This document shows, piece after piece, positions 56,427-64,000 of a stretch of DNA of 64,000 bases. The notes beneath the pieces are model-generated. The model was not told the DNA's origin. It saw nothing but the letters and a program-made list of their open reading frames with translations, and made no database searches. The stretch lies in assembly GCA_022842305.1 (NCBI GenBank), contig JALHPY010000002.1, positions 1 through 64,000 of the forward strand, read 5' to 3'. The DNA is from Rubrivivax sp. Its GTDB lineage: Bacteria; Pseudomonadota; Gammaproteobacteria; Burkholderiales; Burkholderiaceae_C. Both the position numbers and the translations under genes were made by a program. Position 1 is the stretch's first letter. Each line of letters begins with the position of its first letter.

Positions 56427-57581
56427 ATGGACACGCCCGACGTTCCAGCGCGCATGCAGTCCCCCAGCACCGAGCGGCGGCGTGCGCTGCGCGGCCTTGC
56501 TGCCTGTGCCCTGCTCGGCGGCCTGGGCGCTTGCGCCGAGCGCGGCCCGCTCCGACTGGGCTTCATCGGCGGCATCTCGGGTCGCGTGGCCGACCTGGGC
56601 ATCGGCGGCCGCAACGGCGCACAGCTGGCCGTGGACGACATCAATGTCGCGGGCGGACTGGGCGGCCGCAGCGTCGAGCTGCTGATCCGCGACGACGAAC
56701 AGGACGACGCCAAGGCGCGCACCCGCCTGGCCGAGTTGATCGACGCCGGCGTGGCCTTTGTCGTGGGCCCCATGACCAGCTCGGTGGCCGTGGCCCTGGT
56801 GCCGCTGGCCACACAGCGCGGCGTGCCGCTGATCAGCCCCACCGTGACCACGCACGAGCTCAGCGGCCACGCCGATGCCTTCTTTCGCATCGTCCCCGAC
56901 GCCCCCAGCAGCGCCCGCCACCAGGCCGACGCGCTGCTGGCGCGCGGCCTGCGCCGCCTGGTGACCGTGGCCGACCTGAACAACCGCGCCTTCGCCGAGA
57001 GCTGGTGCCAGGCGGCGGCGGCTCGGTTCAGGCAGCAGTCGGCCACCGTGGCGCTGGAGCTGGGTTACCGCTCGGCGCCCGGGGTGCGCTTCACCGAGCT
57101 GGCGCAGAAGATCGTCGCGGCGCAGGGCACGGTCGTGCTGTTCGCCGCCAACGCCTCGGATTCCGCCGTGCTGTGCCAGCAGGTGCGGCGTCTGGACGAG
57201 CGGCCGGCCTTTGCCTGTTCGGCCTGGGCTGGCACCGAGCAATTTCCGCAGATGGGCGGCCGTGCGGTCGAGGGCACGCTGATGGCGCAGTACTTTGACC
57301 GCCTCAGCACCGCAACGCCCTACCTGCAGTTCGTCGAGCGCTACCGCAAGCGCTTCGGCGAAGACCCTGGCTTCCCGGCCGTGAACGCCTACGACGCCCT
57401 GAACCTGGGGCTGGAAGGGTTGCGCCGGCACGGCTCCGACACCCTGGTCGCCAGCCTGGCGCAGCCGCGTTCGCACACCTGCCTGCAGCGCGCCATCGAA
57501 CTCGACGCCCACGGCGATGCGCGCGCCCCCATGTTCCTGACCGAGGTACGCGACGGCCGCTACGTCGCGGCCCGAGCCTGA
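56427..57581 (+). CDS. LivK-like periplasmic binding protein, predicted lipoprotein
   Basis: ERRRALRGLAACALLGGLGACAERGPLRLGFIGGISGRVADLGIGGRNGAQLAVDDINVAGGLGGRSVELLIRDDEQDDAKARTRLAELIDAGVAFVVGPMTSSVAVA; lipobox LGAC. Start codon choice uncertain. Confidence 0.85.
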   Translation: MDTPDVPARMQSPSTERRRALRGLAACALLGGLGACAERGPLRLGFIGGISGRVADLGIGGRNGAQLAVDDINVAGGLGGRSVELLIRDDEQDDAKARTRLAELIDAGVAFVVGPMTSSVAVALVPLATQRGVPLISPTVTTHELSGHADAFFRIVPDAPSSARHQADALLARGLRRLVTVADLNNRAFAESWCQAAAARFRQQSATVALELGYRSAPGVRFTELAQKIVAAQGTVVLFAANASDSAVLCQQVRRLDERPAFACSAWAGTEQFPQMGGRAVEGTLMAQYFDRLSTATPYLQFVERYRKRFGEDPGFPAVNAYDALNLGLEGLRRHGSDTLVASLAQPRSHTCLQRAIELDAHGDARAPMFLTEVRDGRYVAARA

Positions 57582-60289
57582 TGGGCCACGCCGTCAGCCT
57601 GCGCCGCAGGTTGCTGCGCCAGCTGCTGCTGCTGGGCTTGCTGCCGGTGGCCGTGCTCAGCCTGGTGGGGGTGCTGCTGCTGATGTCGGCCCTGGTGGCG
57701 CACGGCGAAGAGCGCAACCGCGAGTTGGCGACCTCGGTGCGCGAGCAGGTGCGCCTGCTGCTGGTGATGCGCCAGCGGGCGGCTGAGCAGCTGGCCTCGG
57801 CCATCGGCCGTGGCGGCCAGGCCGACAGCGAGATCACGCAGAGCCTGCAGGCCATGGTGGCCGCCGACCGCTCCCTGCAGGCGGCCTATCTCACCAATGC
57901 CAATGGCATCGTCACCCATGTGGCCCTGCCGATCGACAGCCCGCTGCACGGCGGCGACCTGCTGGGCCTGGACCAATCGGCGCAAGTCCACCTGCAGACG
58001 GCGGCACGCACGCGCCGCGCGACCTGGTCCGAGACCTTCCTGTCCACGCTCAGCGGCCAGGTCACGGCCGTGCTGGTGGTGCCGGCGGGCAAGGAGCACG
58101 TGATGGTCGAGTTCTCGCTGGCCGGCCTGTCGCAGTCGCTGGCCGAGCTGGACCGCTCGGGCCAGACCCGCACCGTGGTGCTGGACCGCGCCGGCCGCGT
58201 CATCGGCCATGCCGACGCCGCGCAGGCCTTGCGCCAGGAGAGCCTGCGCGCCCTGCCCCTGGTTCAGCGCGCCATCGCCGGCTACGGCGAGGCCGGCCGC
58301 ATCACGCTGGACGGCCAGGATCAGCTGGCCTACGCGCTGCCCGTGCCCGACATCGGCTGGACCATCCTGGTGTCGCAGCGTACCGACACCGTGCTGCAGC
58401 CGCTGTGGCGCCTGGGCTGGGTACTGGGCGCCACGCTGGCCGGCACCCTGGCCGCAGCCGCGCTGGCCGCCTGGTGGCTGTCGCGGCGCGCCGGGCAGGA
58501 GGTCGAGCGCCTGGCCGACGCGGCGCGGCACGCGGTCTTCGGCGCCCCGGACCAGCGCGGGCTGCGCTTCGACACGGCCGAGTTCGCCGATGTCTGGGAG
58601 CGCCTGCGCAGCCTTTTCTCCGAACTGCGCCTGCGCGACGAGCAGACGCGCGCGGCCCAGCATGCACTGCAGTCGGTGCTGGACGCCGCCACCGAGGTGG
58701 CGATCATCGCCACCGATGCCGCGGGCCAGGTGACGCTGTTCAGCGCGGGCGCACAGAAGATGCTGCGGCGTACGCCCGAGCAGGTGGTCGGACAGGCCAC
58801 GCCCGCGCTGTGGCATGACGCCGACGAGCTGAACGCGCGCGGTGCCGAGCTTTCGCAGGAGCTGGGCCGACCCGTCACCGGCTTCGAAACCCTGGTGGCC
58901 CACGCGCGCCAGGGCGGGCACGAGGTGCGCGACTGGACCTTCGTGCGGGTCGACGGCCAGCGCCTGCTGGTATCCCTGGCCGTGACCTCGGTGCGCGAGC
59001 CCGGCGGCCGGCTCAAGGGCTTTCTGGGCGTGGCCATCGACATCAGCTACCGCCGCCGCGCCGAGGCACTCGAGCTGGCGCAGCGCAGCGCCATCGCCGC
59101 CAGCCAGGCCAAGACCGAGTTCCTGTCGCGCATGAGCCATGAGCTGCGCAGCCCGCTCAACGCCATGCTCGGTTATGCCCAGCTGCTGGAACTCGACACC
59201 CTGGAGCCGCCCTCCCCGGGCCAGCGCGCCCGCGCGCAGCAGATCCAGCGCGCCGGCTGGCACCTGGTGCAGCTGATCAACGACGTGCTCGACCTCTCGC
59301 GCATCGAGTCCGGCCAGATGCGCGTGTCCATCGAGCCGGTGGATGTGCAGACGGTGGCCGCACGCGCCGCCGAACTGAGCTCGGCCGTGCTGGCGCGCCA
59401 CGGCGTGCGGCTGGAGCAGCGCTGGTTGGGCGACGTCGCGGGCGCGGGTCCGGTGCTGGCCGATGCCACGCGCCTGAGCCAGGTGCTGGTCAACCTCATC
59501 GGCAATGCCGCCAAGTACAGCCGCCCCGGTGCCACCGTGATCCTGGAAGCCGAGGCCCTGGGCGACGGCCGCCTGGCGCTGCGCGTCATCGACAACGGCC
59601 GCGGCATGACGCCCGAACAAATGGCACAGCTGTTCCAGCCCTTCAACCGCCTGGGCCTGGAATCCAGCGGCATCGAAGGCACCGGCATCGGTCTGGTGAT
59701 CACGCAGCGCCTGGTGACCCTGATGCAGGGCCGGCTGGCGGTCGAGAGCGCGGTGGACGTGGGCAGCCGATTCACCGTGACGCTGCCGCGCGGCGGCGCT
59801 TCCGCGGCGCCGCTGCCGGCGCAAGGGCCGGTGCAGGGCGACGCAGGGCCGATGCGCGGGCGCGTGCTCTACATCGAGGACAACGAGGTGAACGCGCTGC
59901 TGATGCGCGAAATCCTGCGCCAGCGTCCGCTGGTGGAGCTGTTCCTGGCGGGCACGGTGGCCGAGGGCCTGGCCCTGGCGCGCCAGCACCTGCCGCAACT
60001 GGTGCTGCTGGACATGCACCTGCCCGATGCCCATGGCAGCGTGGCGCTGGACGCCATCCGCGCCGACCCGCGCCTGCAGCACACCGCCGTCATCATCGTG
60101 TCGGCCGACGCCACGCGCGAGCAGATCAGCGTCATGCATCAGCGCGGTGCGCGCGGCTACCTGACCAAGCCCATCCGCGTGCCCGAGGCGCTGGCGGCCA
60201 TCGACGCGGCCTTGAGTACGCAAGCTGAGGTGCCCGCGACTTTCGACCCTGTAGACCCCGCGGACGCGCCGGACAAGGCGGCGGCCTGA
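57581..60289 (+). CDS. hybrid sensor histidine kinase/response regulator with periplasmic sensor and PAS domains
   Basis: Two TM segments flanking an extracytoplasmic domain; [47 protein letters not shown]-terminal [21 protein letters not shown]...[18 protein letters not shown] overlap with the upstream binding protein. Confidence 0.93.
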   Translation: MGHAVSLRRRLLRQLLLLGLLPVAVLSLVGVLLLMSALVAHGEERNRELATSVREQVRLLLVMRQRAAEQLASAIGRGGQADSEITQSLQAMVAADRSLQAAYLTNANGIVTHVALPIDSPLHGGDLLGLDQSAQVHLQTAARTRRATWSETFLSTLSGQVTAVLVVPAGKEHVMVEFSLAGLSQSLAELDRSGQTRTVVLDRAGRVIGHADAAQALRQESLRALPLVQRAIAGYGEAGRITLDGQDQLAYALPVPDIGWTILVSQRTDTVLQPLWRLGWVLGATLAGTLAAAALAAWWLSRRAGQEVERLADAARHAVFGAPDQRGLRFDTAEFADVWERLRSLFSELRLRDEQTRAAQHALQSVLDAATEVAIIATDAAGQVTLFSAGAQKMLRRTPEQVVGQATPALWHDADELNARGAELSQELGRPVTGFETLVAHARQGGHEVRDWTFVRVDGQRLLVSLAVTSVREPGGRLKGFLGVAIDISYRRRAEALELAQRSAIAASQAKTEFLSRMSHELRSPLNAMLGYAQLLELDTLEPPSPGQRARAQQIQRAGWHLVQLINDVLDLSRIESGQMRVSIEPVDVQTVAARAAELSSAVLARHGVRLEQRWLGDVAGAGPVLADATRLSQVLVNLIGNAAKYSRPGATVILEAEALGDGRLALRVIDNGRGMTPEQMAQLFQPFNRLGLESSGIEGTGIGLVITQRLVTLMQGRLAVESAVDVGSRFTVTLPRGGASAAPLPAQGPVQGDAGPMRGRVLYIEDNEVNALLMREILRQRPLVELFLAGTVAEGLALARQHLPQLVLLDMHLPDAHGSVALDAIRADPRLQHTAVIIVSADATREQISVMHQRGARGYLTKPIRVPEALAAIDAALSTQAEVPATFDPVDPADAPDKAAA

Positions 60290-60301
60290 GCCGGCGGCAC
60301 C

Positions 60302-61648
60302 TCAGCCCGGCAGGTCGAAGACCGCCATGCTCTCCACGTGTGCGGTGTGCGGAAACATGTTCACCACGCCGGCCAGCGAGCACTGGTAGCCGGCCTGGTG
60401 CACCAGCAGGCCGGCATCGCGCGCCAGCGTGGACGGGTTGCAGCTCACGTAGACGATGCGCCGCGGCGGTGTCCAGTCTGTTGCCTCGCGCAGGTCGGCC
60501 AGCGCCTTGGCCAGCGCAAAGGCGCCCTCGCGCGGCGGGTCGACCAGCCAGCGCTGGGCCGTGCCGAAACTGCGCAGATCGTCGGGCGTCAGCTCGAACA
60601 GGTTGCGCGCGGCAAAGCGCGTGCGCGCGGCCAGGCCGTTGGCGGCGGCGTTGTCGCGGGCGCGCGCCACCAGGGTTTCGCTGCCCTCGATGCCCAGTAC
60701 TTCGCGCGCCAGGGTGGCCAGCGGCAGCGTGAAGTTGCCCAGGCCGCAGAACCAGTCGATCACGCGTTCGTCGGCCTGCGGCGCCAGCAGGCGCAGCGCG
60801 CGCTCGACCAGCACCCGGTTGATGTGCGGGTTGACCTGGGTGAAGTCGGTCGGCTTGAAGGGCATGGTGATGCCGAACTCCGGCAGGCTGTAGGCCAGTT
60901 GCGGCCCGCCTTCGTCCAGCAGGTGCACGGTGTCCGGCCCCTTGGGCTGCAGCCACCACTGCACGTCGTGGGCCGCGGCAAAGTCGCGCAGGCGCTGGGC
61001 ATCGGCCGCCGACACCGGCTCGAGGTGGCGCAGCACCAGCGCCGTGACGCCGTCGCCCGCGGCCAGCTCGATCTGCGGCAGGCGGTCGCGCTGCTCCATG
61101 CTGCCGATCAGCGCGCGCAGCGGCAGCAGCATCGCGCTCACCCGGGCCGGCAGCACCGGGCATACCGACATGTCGGCCACGTAGCGCGACTTGCGCTCGT
61201 GAAAGCCGATCAGCACCGTGCCCTTCTTGGGAACAAAGCGCACCGACAGCCTTGCGCGATCACGGTAGCCCCAGGCCGGACCCTCGATGGGCCGCAGCAC
61301 GCGCCCGGCCTTGACCTTGGCCAGATGCCACAGGTTGTCTTCCAGCACGCGCTGCTTCACCGCCACCTGGGCGGCCGGGTGCAGGTGCTGCATCTTGCAG
61401 CCGCCGCAGGCGCCGGCATGCATGCCGAAGTGCGGGCAGCCCGGGCGCACGCGCTGCGCGCTCTCGCGCGCGAGCGCCGTCATCGGCCCCTGTTCCCACT
61501 GGTTCTTCTTGCGCGAGACCTGCACCTGCACGCGCTCACCCGGCAGCGCGCCCTCGATGAACACCACCTTGCCGTCGGCGCGATGCGCCACGCCCTGGGC
61601 TTCGAGGTCCAGCGATTCGACCTCCAGCCAATCCGTTCCGTTTGCCAT
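60302..61648 (-). CDS. rlmD: 23S rRNA (uracil(1939)-C(5))-methyltransferase RlmD
   Basis: [36 protein letters not shown]...[19 protein letters not shown]...[16 protein letters not shown]...[18 protein letters not shown]. Confidence 0.93.
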   Translation of the reverse strand: MANGTDWLEVESLDLEAQGVAHRADGKVVFIEGALPGERVQVQVSRKKNQWEQGPMTALARESAQRVRPGCPHFGMHAGACGGCKMQHLHPAAQVAVKQRVLEDNLWHLAKVKAGRVLRPIEGPAWGYRDRARLSVRFVPKKGTVLIGFHERKSRYVADMSVCPVLPARVSAMLLPLRALIGSMEQRDRLPQIELAAGDGVTALVLRHLEPVSAADAQRLRDFAAAHDVQWWLQPKGPDTVHLLDEGGPQLAYSLPEFGITMPFKPTDFTQVNPHINRVLVERALRLLAPQADERVIDWFCGLGNFTLPLATLAREVLGIEGSETLVARARDNAAANGLAARTRFAARNLFELTPDDLRSFGTAQRWLVDPPREGAFALAKALADLREATDWTPPRRIVYVSCNPSTLARDAGLLVHQAGYQCSLAGVVNMFPHTAHVESMAVFDLPG

Positions 61649-61699
61649 GGGCCGGATTATCCCGGCGCCGCGGCGGCGGGCCAGGCGCGCGAGGCGTGG

Positions 61700-62689
61700 C
61701 TAAAAAATCTCGTCGCGGCCCACACCCTGGCGGGCCATGGCGCGCTTGAGCTTGGCCAACGCGTCCTGCTGGATCTGGCGCACGCGCTCGCGCGTCAGCT
61801 TCAGCTGGCCGGCCAGGTCGTCCAGGGTCTGGGGTTCGCGCCCGTGCAGCCCGTAGCGGCCGGTGAGCACCTCGCGTTCGCGCGCGCTGAGCTCGGCCAT
61901 GCGGCCGTCCAGCAGGTCGTGCACCTCGGCGTCCAGGCGCTGGCCCAGCGGGTCCACCGCATGCTCGTCGGCCAGCAGGTCGAAGGGCGATTCGCCGGCC
62001 TCGCGGTCCAGCGGCATGTCCAGCGAACTGGGCTGCTCGGCCAGGTGCAGCAGCTCGTCGACTTCATGCGCGCTGCGGCCGATCTCCTGCGCGATCTGCT
62101 CGCTGGTGACGTGGTGTGCACCGTCGCCGCGCGACTCGAGCGCGCGCCGGGCGCGCAGCACCTGGTTGAGCTCGCGCAGCACGTGCACCGGCAGGCGGAT
62201 CAGCCGCGCCTGCTGCACGATGGCGCGCTCGACGCTCTGGCGTATCCACCACAGCGCATAGGTCGAGAAGCGGAAGCCGCGTTCGGGCTCGAACTTGGTG
62301 ATGGCGTGCATCAGGCCCAGGTTGCCCTCTTCGATGAGGTCGACCATGGGCAGGCCGCGCCCGGTGTAGTGCTTGGCCACGCTGACCACCAGGCGCAGGT
62401 TGTGCTCGATCATGCGCTGGCGTGCCTGGAAATCGCCGTCGCGCGCACGCTGGGCCAGGTCGCGCTCTTCTTCGGCGCTGAGCAGCGGCGCGCGTCGGAT
62501 GTCGCGCAGATAGCTCTTGAGCGCGTCGCCGGTATCGGCGTCGATGCCATCGCTGGCCAGCAGCGAGGCCCCGGCCGAGCCATCCAGCGGGCCGGTGGCG
62601 CCGGGCTCGGCCGGCTTGGAATCCGGCGCCGGCGAGCCCTCTACGGGCCCATCGTCCGCGCGCCGCGGCGCTGGTGCACGGGCAACCAC
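61700..62689 (-). CDS. rpoS: RNA polymerase sigma factor RpoS (start uncertain; GTG 62689 proposed)
   Basis: [116 protein letters not shown]; downstream of nlpD. Confidence 0.94.
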   Translation of the reverse strand: MVARAPAPRRADDGPVEGSPAPDSKPAEPGATGPLDGSAGASLLASDGIDADTGDALKSYLRDIRRAPLLSAEEERDLAQRARDGDFQARQRMIEHNLRLVVSVAKHYTGRGLPMVDLIEEGNLGLMHAITKFEPERGFRFSTYALWWIRQSVERAIVQQARLIRLPVHVLRELNQVLRARRALESRGDGAHHVTSEQIAQEIGRSAHEVDELLHLAEQPSSLDMPLDREAGESPFDLLADEHAVDPLGQRLDAEVHDLLDGRMAELSAREREVLTGRYGLHGREPQTLDDLAGQLKLTRERVRQIQQDALAKLKRAMARQGVGRDEIF

Positions 62690-62699
62690 GCTGGACCGC

Positions 62700-63674
62700 C
62701 TAGCGCGGCGGCAGCAGACGTGCGGGATCGATGGGCTTGCCCATACGCCGCACTTCGAAGTGCAACTGCACGCGGTCGCTGTCGCTGGAGCCCATCTCGG
62801 CAATCTTCTGACCCTTGCGCACCGCCTGATCCTCTTTCACCAGCAGGGCCTGATTGTGAGCGTAGGCCGACAGGAACGTGGCGTTGTGCTTGATGATGAC
62901 GAGGTTTCCATAGCCCCGCAGGCCCGATCCGGCGTAGACCACGCGGCCGTCGGCGGCGGCCAGCACCGGGTCGCCGGCCTTGCCGGTGATGGCCAGGCCC
63001 CTGGTCTTGGCTTCGTCGAAACCCGCTGCCACCGGCCCGGCCGATGGCCAGGCCCAGGACAGGTTCTCGTCGGGGTCGCGCCCAGGCACGGTGGGTGCAG
63101 GCGCGCCGGGCACCGGCGGCTTGGCGCTGGACGCCGCGGCTGCCGAAGTGGGTTCCGTGGCCGCAGCCATGGGCGCGGCCGACGCCGCCGTAGCGGGGCG
63201 GCCGTCCAGCGGCCGCGTCTCCACCGCGCCCGCGGCCAATACCGGGCGCGTGCTCACGCCGAGGGCATCGGCCGTGGGCGGCAGCACGCGCAGCACCTGA
63301 CCGACCTCGATGACGTTGGCGTTTTCAAGGTTGTTCCAGCGCGTGATATCGCGCCAGGACTGGCCGAAGTCCAGGCCGATGCGGATGAGCGTATCGCCCG
63401 GGCGCACGCTGTAATAGCCCGGCTTGCCAGCGTTCTCGGCCCCGGGCAGCGCCGGCTTGGCCGGCGCATTGAGCGTGGGATCGGCCACTGCAACCGGTGC
63501 GGCAGGGGGTGGCGCCGGCGCGGGGGTGGGTGAGCGTGCGCCTGCCTTGCGCTCTTCCACCGGGGCCCGATGCGCCGGCGAGGCGCAGGCCGTCAGCAGG
63601 GCCATGCCCAGCGCGACTGCGGCCAGGGGCAGGCGTTGGCGGATTCGTTGCAGGCAGGCGTTGAGCGGAGTCAT
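62700..63674 (-). CDS. nlpD: NlpD-like lipoprotein with LysM and M23 peptidase domains
   Basis: [12 protein letters not shown] lipobox; [118 protein letters not shown]. Confidence 0.93.
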   Translation of the reverse strand: MTPLNACLQRIRQRLPLAAVALGMALLTACASPAHRAPVEERKAGARSPTPAPAPPPAAPVAVADPTLNAPAKPALPGAENAGKPGYYSVRPGDTLIRIGLDFGQSWRDITRWNNLENANVIEVGQVLRVLPPTADALGVSTRPVLAAGAVETRPLDGRPATAASAAPMAAATEPTSAAAASSAKPPVPGAPAPTVPGRDPDENLSWAWPSAGPVAAGFDEAKTRGLAITGKAGDPVLAAADGRVVYAGSGLRGYGNLVIIKHNATFLSAYAHNQALLVKEDQAVRKGQKIAEMGSSDSDRVQLHFEVRRMGKPIDPARLLPPR

Positions 63675-64000
63675 GCGGTGCCGGATTTTAAGGGGACGAA
63701 GTGCACTGCATCCAGGCGCCGGCTGCTCAGCCCCTGCGGCCCGCGGTCGACCACCATCAGCGCCTGCCCGCCCGTGGCCGAATCGTGCATCGGTGCCACC
63801 AGGCGGCCGCCGACGTCGAGCTGATCCAGCCAGGATTGCGGCAGTTCATCGCCCCCGGCGGCGGCGATGATGGCCTGGTAGGGCGCGCGCGGCGCGTGGC
63901 CGACGCGGCCGTCGCCGAACACCAGGCGCAGGTCGCCGCGGCGCTGGTGCGCCACATTGGCGCGCGCCTTGTCGTGCAGCGCGCGCAGGCGCTCTATCGA
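63671..64000 (-). CDS. pcm: protein-L-isoaspartate O-methyltransferase, 5' end cut off by window edge
   Basis: [92 protein letters not shown] overlap with nlpD (pcm-nlpD-rpoS order). Confidence 0.9.
   Translation of the reverse strand, partial: SIERLRALHDKARANVAHQRRGDLRLVFGDGRVGHAPRAPYQAIIAAAGGDELPQSWLDQLDVGGRLVAPMHDSATGGQALMVVDRGPQGLSSRRLDAVHFVPLKSGTA

Noticed and set aside
57560-60223. 887-aa minus-strand ORF opposite the hybrid kinase
   Set aside because: Antisense shadow of a well-supported kinase gene; composition rich in H/Q/R/G/A with no recognisable domain.
60338-62893. 851-aa + strand ORF spanning rlmD and rpoS
   Set aside because: It runs antisense across two confidently identified genes and has shadow-ORF composition.

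Overview
The window is a high-GC chromosomal segment, most likely from a Burkholderiales betaproteobacterium (inferred from gene content and order). Core blocks are: clpS-clpA; csp; a glycogen/alpha-glucan block (glk, pgm, glgB, GH13 amylase); a Pho regulon (phoX, then phoR-phoB-phoU-pstBACS on the minus strand); glmM, ftsH, rlmE, yhbY, greA, carB, carA; a Bax inhibitor-1 protein; a lipoprotein-type LivK-like binding protein coupled to a hybrid histidine kinase; rlmD; and rpoS-nlpD-pcm at the right edge. The most unusual region is 18.1-36.2 kb. It is a tightly overlapping, co-directional 13-gene surface-glycan locus with three related MurG-like glycosyltransferases, two GT4 enzymes, a heparinase II/III-fold protein, two tandem phosphotransferases, an MsbA-like ABC exporter, a polysaccharide deacetylase, an AlgE-like outer-membrane barrel, a UDP-sugar-dehydrogenase homologue that has lost the catalytic cysteine, and a dimethylformamidase-beta-like protein. 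No Alg8/Alg44-type synthase or Wzy/Wzx is visible. A perfect 24-bp inverted repeat (9-bp arms) sits just upstream of its first gene. Other non-coding signals: Pho-box arrays at phoX and pstS, a GraL-like terminator in the greA leader, a doubled GTTTAAAC palindrome, and a structured region downstream of the glycogen block. No rRNA, tRNA, CRISPR array, IS element or prophage was recognised. All calls come from reading the sequence and motifs; no database search was run.
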